This document shows, in pieces, positions 37,849-46,958 of a stretch of 64,000 nt of DNA. A program made the translations under genes and the position numbers. Location of the stretch: contig OW818681.1 of NCBI GenBank assembly GCA_942493075.1, positions 4,836,001-4,900,000 of the forward strand, written 5' to 3'. This stretch comes from JBBQYD01 sp942493075. Its GTDB lineage: Bacteria; Verrucomicrobiota; Verrucomicrobiia; Limisphaerales; UBA8199. Each line of letters opens with the position of its first letter. Positions within the stretch are counted from its first letter, which is position 1. Below the pieces are notes generated by a model that was given only the letters and a program-made list of their open reading frames with translations, searched no databases and had not been told where the DNA came from.

Positions 37849-40221
37849 ATGCCTCTTTCCAGTATAACGCGAGTAATGTTGCTGTTCACGTTAGCAGCCG
37901 GTTTTTCCGTCCAGACTCTTCCTGGCGAAACCGTTCCGTATCGGGTACCTGTCCGGCTCACGAATCAACTGGAACTCATCAGCCCATCTCAAGCCGTTCT
38001 TGCAGGCTGGTTCTCGCAACGCTTTGACCGCAACGCAACAGACCGGCTGCTCACGGTGGATCTCGATCCGCTTCTCGCCGGCTTCAGAGAAAAGCCCGGA
38101 AGCCATCCCTGGATCGGCGAGCACATTGGCAAATGGCTGCATGCTGCGACGCTCGCGTGGGTGAATAATCACGATTCAAGACTGCGGACCAAGCTGGATT
38201 TCGCAGTCGCGGAGCTGATCAAGGCCCAGGAAGCCGATGGTTATCTGGGAACGTACACCCCGGACAAACGCTTCGGCATTTACAAGGATGCCGACTGGGA
38301 CGTCTGGTCGCACAAGTACTGCCTGATCGGCCTGCTCACGTATTACCAGTATACCGGAAACACCAACGCGCTGGATTCGGCGCGTAAAGCAGCGGACCTC
38401 CTTCTCCGGACATTCGGTCCGAACAAGAAGAGCATTCTAAGCGCTGGCACACATGTGGGAATGGCTGCCACGAGTGTGCTGGAGCCTGTTGTGATGTTGT
38501 ACCGTTTTACAGGCGAGTCCCGCTATTTGGATTTCGCGAACTACATTGTCACAGCCTGGGATGAACCCGGTGGCCCGGCCATTTTGAAAACGCTCGGAGC
38601 CAAGGGCTCCAGACTCACTCACAAGACAGCGAACGGCAAGGCGTATGAGATGCTGTCCAATCTTGTGGGATTGTGCGACCTCGCCCAGGTGACGGGGGAT
38701 ACAAACCTGCTCAAAGCGGCGGTGAGGGCAGCCCGGGACATTCGTGAGAAACGCCTGTATATCACCGGCAGCACCTCGCAAGCAGAGCATTTCCGTGATG
38801 ATTTCTATCTGCCCAATGACGTGGATGCGAACATCGCGGAGACGTGTGTCACCGTAACCTGGATTCAACTCAATAGTCGTCTGCTGCAACTGACCGGTGA
38901 GGCTGTTTATGGAGATGAAATGGAGAGATCGTTCTTCAATCACCTGGTCGGCGCGCAGCATCCCGATGCCCGGGAGTGGTGCTACTACACCCCGCTGGAG
39001 GGGAAGAAGAGTTATGGACCGGGGATCAGTTGCTGTGTATCGAGCGGTCCTCGCGGTGTTTCGCTGTTTCCGCAGCACATGCTTCTGTTACCTCCCACTG
39101 CTCCGGGTCAGACACCTGAGGTGGTGGTGAACCTGTATGACGACGCCACGTTCACGTTCGAGATTGGGAAGAGTCCGGTCCGGCTGAAGGAACAACTCCG
39201 ATCCCACCCTCCCGATAAAGCGACCGTTCGATTCACCGTGACCGAGGGCAGCGCGAAGTTTCGCTTAAAGATGCGCCTGCCATTATGGGCTCGCGAGGTT
39301 AGCTTGAAGCTCCCGGACGGTTCTCGCGTGAAACCTCAGCCCTCCTCGCGCTGGTTGCAAACTCCTGCCTTGGATTGGAAAGCTGGCGATGAAATAGCGT
39401 TGGAAATGCAAATCGTGTCAGAGTTGCGGGCCGGCTCACACGGGAACACCAATCATTCGGCGCTGGTATGGGGGCCTCTTGTGCTGGCTTATGACCAAAA
39501 GGAAGATGCCCTTGGAGAGCATCCGGGGCTGCTGGCGTTTAGCACGCCTGAAAAGCCCGCCGCCACTCTCGTCCAGGATGGCATGGGGTTGAGGTTTGAG
39601 GCGCTGGTGCGTTCAGCCAAACATGCAAAGCCTCATCCGGCAACCTTTGTGCCTTATGCAGACGCCGGTCGTGATAGTGGACAATTTGCCGTTTGGCTCC
39701 CTTCTCCGGGAATGGAACCGAGCAAGAAGGATTCCATCCTCCTGAATGCAACTGAGGAGCGCTCACGGAGGGGCAACCTGAACGGGTCGATCATTGACGG
39801 AGATCCAACCACAATCTCCGTGACATTCGACGGCAATCGCCGCACCGAAGATTGGTTTGCGGTCATTTTTGAGCAGCCTGTCGCCGCCCGGGAAATCGGT
39901 TTCATTCATGGGGCGAACTTTCATGACGGGGGCTGGTTCGATGTCACGGCAGGCAAGCCCCGCGTGCAGGTGCTTCGAAAGCGCGGCGGAGAGTGGGAAG
40001 ATCTTGGAAGGTTCGGCGATTATCCAGACACTACCGCGACAGATCCGAAGGACCTGACGGCGGGACGCAAGTTCACTCTCAAACTGGACCGCACAGAGAC
40101 CTTTCTAGGCGTCCGGGTTGCTGGCAAACCGGCGTGTGGTGATTCCCCGGAACAGGCGTTTAGCAGTTGCGCTGAGCTCCAGATCATTGCGCCGGAGCCA
40201 CAGTCTGCCTCGAAACCTTAA
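37849..40221 (+). CDS. Glycoside hydrolase family 127 (beta-L-arabinofuranosidase type), exported
   Basis: About 790 residues from ATG at 37849 with a signal peptide (MPLSSITRVMLLFTLAAGFS); the open frame upstream to 37624 runs through repeats F and G and is not coding. The alpha/alpha barrel shows GH127 (former DUF1680) marks: EHIGKWLHAATL, AQEADGYLGTYTP and DVWSHKYCLIGLL. The zinc and catalytic residues known for HypBA1 are conserved in order: Glu331 and Cys333 in AETCVTV, Cys395 and Cys396 in SCCVSSGPRG; the first of the CC pair would be the nucleophile. A C-terminal F5/8-type C-like domain (about 640-785: SIIDGDPTTISVTFDGN) may bind sugar. It removes beta-L-arabinofuranose. Its 3' end lies 3 bases from the convergent GH1-like gene. 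Confidence 0.9.
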   Translation: MPLSSITRVMLLFTLAAGFSVQTLPGETVPYRVPVRLTNQLELISPSQAVLAGWFSQRFDRNATDRLLTVDLDPLLAGFREKPGSHPWIGEHIGKWLHAATLAWVNNHDSRLRTKLDFAVAELIKAQEADGYLGTYTPDKRFGIYKDADWDVWSHKYCLIGLLTYYQYTGNTNALDSARKAADLLLRTFGPNKKSILSAGTHVGMAATSVLEPVVMLYRFTGESRYLDFANYIVTAWDEPGGPAILKTLGAKGSRLTHKTANGKAYEMLSNLVGLCDLAQVTGDTNLLKAAVRAARDIREKRLYITGSTSQAEHFRDDFYLPNDVDANIAETCVTVTWIQLNSRLLQLTGEAVYGDEMERSFFNHLVGAQHPDAREWCYYTPLEGKKSYGPGISCCVSSGPRGVSLFPQHMLLLPPTAPGQTPEVVVNLYDDATFTFEIGKSPVRLKEQLRSHPPDKATVRFTVTEGSAKFRLKMRLPLWAREVSLKLPDGSRVKPQPSSRWLQTPALDWKAGDEIALEMQIVSELRAGSHGNTNHSALVWGPLVLAYDQKEDALGEHPGLLAFSTPEKPAATLVQDGMGLRFEALVRSAKHAKPHPATFVPYADAGRDSGQFAVWLPSPGMEPSKKDSILLNATEERSRRGNLNGSIIDGDPTTISVTFDGNRRTEDWFAVIFEQPVAAREIGFIHGANFHDGGWFDVTAGKPRVQVLRKRGGEWEDLGRFGDYPDTTATDPKDLTAGRKFTLKLDRTETFLGVRVAGKPACGDSPEQAFSSCAELQIIAPEPQSASKP

Positions 40222-40224
40222 GGA

Positions 40225-41367
40225 TCAAACGGCAGCAGACTGCTCCAGCAATAAAGAATCCAGGCGCTGAGCGCGCTGCAACTCGGCGTACATGGGTTCG
40301 CAGAGTTGACGTGCCAGGCGGTTCTCTTCGCGCACACAGTCCCACAGGCCCATGGTGACCCATTCCTCCTGGGCGTGCCATTCGGGCATGCCCAGAATCG
40401 GATAGAGACAGACCCCGCGCAGCGGGACACCTTCGATCATCAGGGCCTCGGCCTCTTCCGCTATATACTTGAGCCAGCCTGGACGCAGCTCGTTTACATG
40501 AGTGGTTTCCGTAATCAAGAGCTCACCACCGTAGCGGCGCCAGACATGCCGAATCAGGTCTCGCAACGGTACCAACCGTGGATCAGTGCTGGTCAGAGGC
40601 ACTCGTTCGGCACCCAGCTCCCATTGATTGGTCCAATAGTAATTGACTCCAACGATGTCCAGGTGCTGCCGGCTGCCACCCAGTTCAGGGTATAAACGCC
40701 CTGCCAGCATATCCCAGGATTCATAGACCCACTCGGAATTGAAGCATGAAGCCGTCTCCTGCAAATCAGGGCGATTCGGAGGTGCCACTACATGGCACAA
40801 GGGGTCGGCGCTCACGATCCGGGCGTTCGGAGATACAGCGCGAATGGCGTCGATACCGCAGATGGCTGCCCTTGCCAAGGCGATTTTCAACTCCTTCCCA
40901 CGGCCTCTTGCATGAGGCGCAAACTGCCCCACCTCACCTGCTGCCCATGCAAAAAATGAGGGTTCGTTGACCGGGGTGAAGTAACACAATCCGTCATGGT
41001 GCCGGCAAAGATGTTTGGCTGCGGCGTAACAATAATCGGCGAAACGCTCCGTGAATTCCGGCGCGAATAAGTCCAGGCCGTCCGGGTAGCCGTAGTGGAA
41101 TAGATCCCAGATCACATCAATCCTGTGATCACGGCTCGCCGCCAGAAACGGTTCGACCGAGGTGAAATCGTAAGAGCCCGAACCGCGGTCCACCAGCGGC
41201 CATCGGATCGCCTCTCGTGCAGCGTAGATGCCCACCTCCTTCAAACTCCGGTAGTCCGCATCCGCATGTTGATCATGGTGCGTGGCAACGACCTGATCAA
41301 TCCACTCTCCACGGGCGTTATATCCCGTTGCGCATTCAAAGCCCGCCAGAAAATAACTCCTAAACAT
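40225..41367 (-). CDS. GH1-like beta-glycosidase (clan A)
   Basis: A 380-residue cytosolic barrel enzyme with no signal peptide. N-terminal FECATGYN and VGIYAAREAIRWPLVD, acid/base Glu135 in YFTPVNEPSFFAW, and nucleophile Glu287 in GGELLITETTHV match the two catalytic glutamates of GH1 and related clan A families. It lacks some of the usual GH1 C-terminal features and is shorter than typical GH1 (about 450), so it is a divergent member. It could cleave sugars taken up through the nearby MFS transporter. Confidence 0.75.
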   Translation of the reverse strand: MFRSYFLAGFECATGYNARGEWIDQVVATHHDQHADADYRSLKEVGIYAAREAIRWPLVDRGSGSYDFTSVEPFLAASRDHRIDVIWDLFHYGYPDGLDLFAPEFTERFADYCYAAAKHLCRHHDGLCYFTPVNEPSFFAWAAGEVGQFAPHARGRGKELKIALARAAICGIDAIRAVSPNARIVSADPLCHVVAPPNRPDLQETASCFNSEWVYESWDMLAGRLYPELGGSRQHLDIVGVNYYWTNQWELGAERVPLTSTDPRLVPLRDLIRHVWRRYGGELLITETTHVNELRPGWLKYIAEEAEALMIEGVPLRGVCLYPILGMPEWHAQEEWVTMGLWDCVREENRLARQLCEPMYAELQRAQRLDSLLLEQSAAV

Positions 41368-41432
41368 GGCACCATAAGCTAAGATGCCAAGTGCAGGAGG
41401 AATATAGAAACTATCCCCATCAAGGCTGGGGA
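41368..41432 (-). terminator. Weak hairpin between the GH1-like and DUF4434 genes
   Basis: On the minus strand ATCCCCAGCC-TTGAT-GGGGAT followed by AGTTTC, near 41415-41435. The stem is short and the T run poor. It may end the DUF4434 transcript; this is a weak call. Confidence 0.3.
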
Positions 41433-42491
41433 TTATAGACTATGAAGCCACCGGCGATAGTCGTCATAAAGTTGGGCCGATTTCGGGTGCCCGGCAAACG
41501 CCGGGCTTCCGGTTCGGTTCATCAGGCCCTGGAACTGGTAGATCAGGGTTTTATCTACGAAAGGCGAAACGGCTTCCAACTGTGCTTGGACCCTGGGGAA
41601 GGATGCCGGAACGAGCTTTGAGGTTTGCCGGTTCGGCGGGCCTTCCCAGTCGAAGACCTCCACGTCAGCCCACAGAGCCCGCTGAGGTACTCTGTCATGG
41701 GCTCGCCTCAATCGCTCGAAGGCCGCCGCGCTCTCGTTGGGCGTCATCCGGAAACAGCCGACCTCATCCTGGTAAGCAATGATATCAACATCGATCTGCT
41801 CCAGTTGCCGGATGAATTTATCGTCGCAAACGGCCTTCTGGGTTCCGTAGGGAGCGGTGAGCATTTTCGCGTGAGGCATCAAACGCCGTCCCTCCCGGCT
41901 GCAGTCGTTCACATGCCTGATGAAGTGATCCGTGAAGTAGGGGGAGAGATGTGCTTCGTTGGGCCAGTACCAGCCATGAAAGCTCTTGTGCATCCCGTAT
42001 TTCGCCACCAGTTCCTCCATCATCTGAACACGTTTTCGCATGCGGTCCGCATCGACGAGCGCCTTTTCATCCCACTCGGCGTACCAATCGCTGCTGATAA
42101 AAAACTTAACTCCATAGCGGTCGCCGCCTTTGAGCAAGGCGCCTATGGGATCGGCACACGCCATGGGGAGCTTCGGTAATAACGGAGTATCGTAAAACGC
42201 TTTTCCGCCCTTGGCGACCGCCAGGAGGACCAGGTACTCGCATCCGAAATCGCGGGCATCTTTAACCGCCAGTTGCCACTGTTCGTCGGTGTATTTGAGG
42301 CAGGCGTCATTCCAATAGAAATGGCGGTCATCATCCCACCAGATGCTGATCCAACTGCCCTGGATCGGTTTGACCCGGGAGGTTGGGAGGGGGGCATGGT
42401 GTTTGCAGGATAAGTTGAGAGAGAGGAGGCAAGTGAGCGCGCCAGTTTGTCGCAGGAACGACCGGCGTGTATAATTTTGGTTTACACCCAT
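41433..42491 (-). CDS. DUF4434-type exported glycoside-hydrolase-like protein
   Basis: About 352 residues from ATG at 42491 (MGVNQNYTRRSFLRQTGALTC). RRSFLRQ is a twin-arginine signal, and the following LSLNLSC could be a lipidation site. The body is barrel-like: WISIWWDDDRHFYW, DFGCEYLVLLAVAKGG, DRYGVKFFISSDWYAEW, KSFHGWYWPNEAHLSPYF and DVDIIAYQDEVGCF, matching DUF4434 proteins, which are distant glycoside hydrolases. Candidate acid residues are in WPNEAH and YQDEVG. The substrate is unknown; it lies in a sugar-use neighbourhood, upstream of the GH1-like gene on the same strand. Confidence 0.7.
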   Translation of the reverse strand: MGVNQNYTRRSFLRQTGALTCLLSLNLSCKHHAPLPTSRVKPIQGSWISIWWDDDRHFYWNDACLKYTDEQWQLAVKDARDFGCEYLVLLAVAKGGKAFYDTPLLPKLPMACADPIGALLKGGDRYGVKFFISSDWYAEWDEKALVDADRMRKRVQMMEELVAKYGMHKSFHGWYWPNEAHLSPYFTDHFIRHVNDCSREGRRLMPHAKMLTAPYGTQKAVCDDKFIRQLEQIDVDIIAYQDEVGCFRMTPNESAAAFERLRRAHDRVPQRALWADVEVFDWEGPPNRQTSKLVPASFPRVQAQLEAVSPFVDKTLIYQFQGLMNRTGSPAFAGHPKSAQLYDDYRRWLHSL

Positions 42492-42676
42492 GAATCGTAG
42501 TATGCGCAGCTCACACCCAAGGCTCAATCTTTCTCCGCTTCCCAAAATTCCGGTGGAGAATTTCCGGAATGAAATTAAAGTAACTGTGATCTGAAGTCTG
42601 GCTCAGGAGGTTCATTCCACCGAAGAAACGCGTATCGCGTGCATGTTCGTTCCTGTCGTGCTTTGGACGAATCAAA

Positions 42677-44179
42677 ATGGATCGTTTGCGTCATCGTGAC
42701 CGGCTGTTGTCGATGAAATACTCCACTATTGAGGCGTGTTTCAGCGTGCCGATGTTGAATTTAACCTTGCCGAGCTTCCCGTTCGTGGTTGCTTTTGCGG
42801 TCAAGGGGCTTGGGTGGCAGGCGGGAGCGGTCGGGCTCATGGCAGCCCTGCCGCATCTTTTTAACTGTCTCCAACCTTTGCTATTGGCATGGCTCTCGCG
42901 TTATTTCTCCAGTTTCGGCCTGCTCGCCTTCACGTTTTCACTCGGCGCCTTTCCCTGGATGCTCTCGCTGCTGTTTCCCATTCTTGGCGAGTGGCTGGAC
43001 CTGGCGTTTATAGGAATTCTACTCGTGACCACCGCGGCAAGCAGCCTGGCCAGCGTGGCGTGGTCCTCTGTCATCAGTGAACTGGTGCCAGAGCGTTTAA
43101 GCGGACGCTACTTCGCCCGGCGCAACCTGATCTTTGGAGCGTGGACCCTGATCGTGGTCATGGCTGCGGGGCACCTGGTGGAATGGCAGAATAGCTCGTT
43201 GCTTGTATTCGGATGGATCTTCTGTGCCGCAGGGATGCTGAGGCTGTTTGGTTTGTTCTTCCTCAATCGGATGAAGTTTCCCGATCCGGTGATGCAACGT
43301 CGCTCCCGGGCGATCGCAGTCTCGGATCTGCTCAGCACCCTGAGAAACACAAACTATTTGCGGTTGTGCTTGTTTGTGGGCTTATGGGGGCTGCTGCTCA
43401 ACGCGTCCATGCCGTTTTATACCATGTACATTATCGACCGGCTGAACCTGGGCATGGGGACGATGGTGATGCTCACCACGATGGCCAGCCTGGGTGGCTT
43501 GGCTTCACTCAAAGCCTGGGGAGCACTGTGTGATCGTTATGGCAATCGACCGGTCATGCACGCGGCGGCGCTTGTCTGGGGATTTACGGCTTTCGCAATG
43601 TGGGCGGCAGCCCGACCGGGTTGGACGCTGCACCTCTATGCCGCGTATTTCATCGTCGGCGCGATGACCGCCGGGTTTCAACTCGCCCAGTTCAACCTGA
43701 TGATTCGGCTGGCGCCGAACGACAATCGCGCGGCATTTGTGGCGGTGTTCATCGCGATTACCAGCTTTTTCTCAGCAATCGGTCCCATCATGGGTGGTGG
43801 ATTTTTGGGCTGGTTGCCGGGTAACATCGGGATCATTTTCGGGCTCTCTTTTGAAAGCTACCATTTGCTGTTTGCAGGCACGGCGCTGGGAGGGGTGCTT
43901 GTGAGCATATTACTCGGCAAGGTGAAGGAACCCGCCGAGCAACCCTTGCAAGACGTATGGCAGGCAATGAAATGCATGCGCGTATTCAACCCCATGCTGA
44001 GCATCATGTCGGTGGGTGAGTTGCTGCTGACCCCGCGAGGGCTCGTGGCACTGGGGAACCGATCCATACGTAAGGTCCGTCAGCAGGTAAAAGCGATTGA
44101 AGAGGTGGGTGAGGAGATTCTTGAAGGCAGCCGGGATACATTGTTAAAGCCGCTGGGACGCAAGCCCCAGGATGAGTAG
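42677..44179 (+). CDS. MFS transporter
   Basis: A 500-residue inner-membrane protein with about 12 membrane helices (e.g. GLLAFTFSLGAFPWMLSLLF, FIGILLVTTAASSLASVAW, LYAAYFIVGAMTAGFQLAQF). A MFS-type loop ERLSGRYFARRNL follows the fourth-fifth helix region, and GALCDRYGNRPVM is the usual cytosolic motif after the eighth helix. The C-terminus carries a soluble tail of about 80 residues (VRQQVKAIEEVGEEILEGSRD). The substrate is not given by the sequence; neighbours suggest sugars or oligosaccharides. It is divergent from the DUF4434 gene. Confidence 0.85.
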   Translation: MDRLRHRDRLLSMKYSTIEACFSVPMLNLTLPSFPFVVAFAVKGLGWQAGAVGLMAALPHLFNCLQPLLLAWLSRYFSSFGLLAFTFSLGAFPWMLSLLFPILGEWLDLAFIGILLVTTAASSLASVAWSSVISELVPERLSGRYFARRNLIFGAWTLIVVMAAGHLVEWQNSSLLVFGWIFCAAGMLRLFGLFFLNRMKFPDPVMQRRSRAIAVSDLLSTLRNTNYLRLCLFVGLWGLLLNASMPFYTMYIIDRLNLGMGTMVMLTTMASLGGLASLKAWGALCDRYGNRPVMHAAALVWGFTAFAMWAAARPGWTLHLYAAYFIVGAMTAGFQLAQFNLMIRLAPNDNRAAFVAVFIAITSFFSAIGPIMGGGFLGWLPGNIGIIFGLSFESYHLLFAGTALGGVLVSILLGKVKEPAEQPLQDVWQAMKCMRVFNPMLSIMSVGELLLTPRGLVALGNRSIRKVRQQVKAIEEVGEEILEGSRDTLLKPLGRKPQDE

Positions 44180-44304
44180 GTTACCGTTTCATTCGGAAGA
44201 AGAAACCAGGTTGAAGCAAGAGGTGAGCGCGTTACCTACAGTACGAAAAGCGATCGGTAGGTTGGTGGTCGGGAGCCATATTCGCCATAGGATCGCCGCT
44301 TGCG

Positions 44305-44475
44305 TCGTGGACTGCTGTGGTCCTCTGGTCCTCTACAGCTTTTCGGGCAGAATGGCTTGTGACTGCGAGACATCCCAGAGCCGAAGGCGGCTCTTCTACT
44401 TTGCTTAGCCGCGTCGTTCGGCTCCGACTTCCGGTCACGGTCCCCAATCCCAACGGGATTGAGATATGTGAACAC
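44305..44475. repeat. Dispersed repeat D/E copy
   Basis: Element E with a CTGTGGTCCTCT..CTACAG stem, then about 100 bases later the element D palindrome AATCCCAACGGGATT. Order and spacing resemble the copy at 17630-17858, although the middle differs. Confidence 0.6.
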
Positions 44476-44605
44476 CCACGCTGTCGCGCACGTCTCACGA
44501 ACACCGCACACCGCAAGAACCAGATGGAAAGCGCACCCCGCCGAAGTGAAGCCAGATTGCGGACCTGAAGGGGCCACCTTGAAAGAATTGGTCATCGGCT
44601 GTGCC

Positions 44606-44659
44606 GAAAAAGCGGCGCTTCACGCCGCACTCCACGACGCGTAGCGCATCCCGATGGGT
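44606..44659. repeat. Dispersed repeat F, copy 2
   Basis: GAAAAAGCGGCGCTTCACGC followed by CGCACTCCACGACGCGTAGC and TCCCGATGGG; close match to 37631-37694, with a shorter middle. Confidence 0.75.
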
Positions 44660-44826
44660 GCAGGCGTTATCACAGTCCAAATCCCCGGCGACCCGCTGTT
44701 CCGGGCCCCACGATTGTCTCGTCCCAGAACCCGAAGGGTTCCCGCAAGGGATGCCAGCACAGGTGCTTGGGGAAGATGGCGAAACAAGTAGGCGGCAGCG
44801 CCGTCAACGAAGATCCGACCAAATGT

Positions 44827-45384
44827 CTACTGCTGAAAGAAACCGACCTCCTTAAGCTTGGCAGTCTTCACGTCTTCGGCAACCGACTCACCCTTCAAAA
44901 TTTTGCAGAGTTGCTCTTCGGTGATGTGCCCGCTGATCCGCATAAACACTTGCGATGTGTGGGAGCCGGCCTGCGCTGGGGGCAGAATGGTTAGCTGAAA
45001 GACAGTGTCTGCATCATCGGTCCTCACTGGTATTTCCCCGGTAAAGGAATGCACCCGACTCAAGGAGGAGGCAGACAGCCAATCTGGTCTGTAGAGGCGC
45101 TCACCAGCCTCACCGAGCGAGAGCCCCGCCCTGATATGCCGCCGGAAGAGCTGCATAACACAACCGCGCCTCTGCTCGATTGGATAGCTATCGTCGTTAG
45201 CTATCGTGGTCCAAAATGACGAAGGCTCGCTGACTCGACGCAGATGTTGAAGAGCCATCTCCACGGCCTTCATGTCTGAGTGGCGATCCGCGATAACTGC
45301 AAGCGCTTCCTCGTTCGATCGGGACGCACCGATTGCAGCGGCAGTAAGCATTATCAAGAAGAGGCAATAGAAGTTGCGATTCAT
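44827..45384 (-). CDS. Hypothetical exported protein next to an RHS tip
   Basis: 185 residues with a signal peptide (MNRNFYCLFLIMLTAAAIGAS). The mature part is helical, then beta (FTGEIPVRTDDADTVFQLTILPPAQ), with no known motif. It begins 4 bases after the stop of the truncated RHS gene on the same strand, so the two are almost certainly co-transcribed. By position it is a candidate partner or immunity protein for the RHS C-terminal tip, but that role is only inferred, and the signal peptide means it would act outside the cytosol. Confidence 0.6.
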   Translation of the reverse strand: MNRNFYCLFLIMLTAAAIGASRSNEEALAVIADRHSDMKAVEMALQHLRRVSEPSSFWTTIANDDSYPIEQRRGCVMQLFRRHIRAGLSLGEAGERLYRPDWLSASSLSRVHSFTGEIPVRTDDADTVFQLTILPPAQAGSHTSQVFMRISGHITEEQLCKILKGESVAEDVKTAKLKEVGFFQQ

Positions 45385-45388
45385 AAAC

Positions 45389-46432
45389 TCACTTCGGATT
45401 CGTGGACAGTTTGGTCTTCTTATTGGTGCTAGTGCACGTGCAGTCCCAGGTCGCCGTCAGGCTTCTCGAGACGGTTCCAAGTCCAGTACTAAGCCCGGGA
45501 TCAGTTGTCGTCCAGAGCAAACCGAACGCTGGGCTGTTCGGATACAACGCGAATCCAGAAGGCACGAAAACCCCTAGGTAAAAGCTCGCACTGCCAGTTA
45601 TCGTGATGGTCCCCTTGGTGTTCGGCCATGGCCCACCCTTCCATGTGTCCGTTTTAGGATCGATTTCGCCTTTAGCATCAACCTTGAACAGCTCCCAATA
45701 GTTGGCGGATTTTGATGGATCCCACCCAAGCTGCTTAGCAACATCATCATTGGAAAGCGGACCGTTTGAGTCACTGATACTAAAAGTCCAAGTCACGTGC
45801 TGGACAATGGAACCACCCTTCTTGGTCTTCCCGCCGGTAAGCTGCCATGTAAATGGCCACGTAAAGGCGCCGCATTCACCCGGCTTCGCCTTGCCAGCCT
45901 TGCCCGACAAAGACGGTTCCGATGAGTCGGCCAAGCCCAAATAATCTATCTGCCCGAGCGGGTCACTACCCACAAAAGCGTAAAGGTTCTCGCCTCCGTT
46001 CTCGCCGAGTGGGTCTCTTGACAACCACCTCCCCGTGCTGGCGCTGTAATACCGATACCCATAATAGAGTAGGTCGGTCTCATCATCCTGGTATTTGGTC
46101 GAGAACCGGAAGGGATTAGTCCTGGCCATTGGTCCGGTAGCCCGGATGACTTCACCGAAGGGGCCGTATTCGTACCTGGCTGATTCACCGCTCTGGCCGA
46201 ACAGAGCCGCAACGTTGCCGTTGCCATCATATCCCACGACGTGGGCGCCTGAGGAGTCGCGAACGGATAACAGGCCACCTACCCAGCCAGCACCCTGCAT
46301 TGAACCAGAGAGATCTGATCCCCAAGCGAAAGAGTTGAAGGTTGAAAGTTGACAGTTGAAGATCCACCCGCCGCACACAAACTGCAGTTCGTTGGTTGCA
46401 GTTTCTTTCGTACGCTGGTCTAGACCGGTCAC
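45389..46432 (-). pseudogene. RHS repeat-associated core protein, C-terminal fragment with variable tip
   Basis: 347 codons that match only the end of an RHS/YD-repeat protein: FAWGSDLSGSMQGAGWVGG, YDGNGNVAALF, YEYGPFGEVIRATGPMARTNPFRFSTKYQDDETDLLYYGYRYYSASTGRWLSRDPLGENGGENLYAFVGSDPLGQIDYLGL. After the conserved DPLG core comes a tip of about 170 residues of unknown type (GECGAFTWPFTWQLTGGK...), in the position where RHS toxins carry their variable domain. A full RHS gene would be several times longer; the 5' part is missing and the upstream sequence is a repeat. It may be a degraded gene or an orphan tip kept for recombination. Confidence 0.75.
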
Positions 46433-46524
46433 GAGTTCAGTAAACCCGAATGTAGATTAAAGTCAAGAGGCCGCACAGAATTATATACATCAATAAACCA
46501 ACCAGGGGTGAGGCTACCCGCCCT

Positions 46525-46600
46525 CCTTCCCCCAATCCCAACGGGATTGCGCCCCAAAGCCCAAGGTTGCGACGTCAGTCGCTACCTTGGGTTCCCATGA
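46525..46600. repeat. Dispersed repeat D copy
   Basis: CCCAATCCCAACGGGATTGC, CCCCAAAGCCCAAGGTTGCG, GACGTCAGTCGCTACCTTGG. The same order is found, on the opposite strand, at 61670-61760. Confidence 0.75.
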
Positions 46601-46601
46601 C

Positions 46602-46675
46602 ACAATGTTTTCTCCTTTCTCCAATTGGCTTGGCGCGTGGGCGACGCGCCAAGCCAATTGGAGAAAGGACATTGT
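46602..46675. repeat. Long perfect hairpin, 25-bp stem with extended arms
   Basis: Left arm 46614-46638 (CCTTTCTCCAATTGGCTTGG...) and right arm 46644-46668 are exact reverse complements around a 5-base loop. After a 5-base bulge on the left side the pairing continues with ACAATGT (46602-46608) and ACATTGT (46669-46675), giving 32 paired bases. Confidence 0.92.
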
Positions 46676-46958
46676 TTGTTGTGCGCTTCTCCCGGGGCGG
46701 CGGCCTAACGGCCTTGCCCCAGGCTATCGGCTTATCGCTCCTTCAGAGCTCCGAAAAACAACATGGGGACTCGGGAAGACGAAATGTGACCGCCCGGTGC
46801 GGAGACCGGGCCTACAACACCAAGGCCCTGGTGTCGTGATCATCCTTCCGCGTATCTCTGGCATGCACACTGCCCAACCTGCGCAACCTTCTTGAGCCCG
46901 GCGCCCCGGCAAGTTGATATTGGCTTTAACCAGGTGATTGGTTTACTCTCAGTCGCTT

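Larger units (their letters stand above)
44180..44826. other. Gene-free stretch with repeats D/E and F
   Basis: About 650 bases with no believable gene. Contains element E (GGTCCTCTGGTCCTCTACAG near 44314-44340), element D (CCCCAATCCCAACGGGATTG near 44442) and repeat F copy 2 (44606-44659). Short frames with runs of Arg and Ser in several phases are repeat translation. Confidence 0.55.
46433..46958. other. Gene-free stretch with repeat D and a long hairpin
   Basis: About 525 bases. Contains element D (46525-46600), a 25-bp perfect hairpin (46614-46668) and other GC-rich sequence. The frames across it are not coding. Confidence 0.55.
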
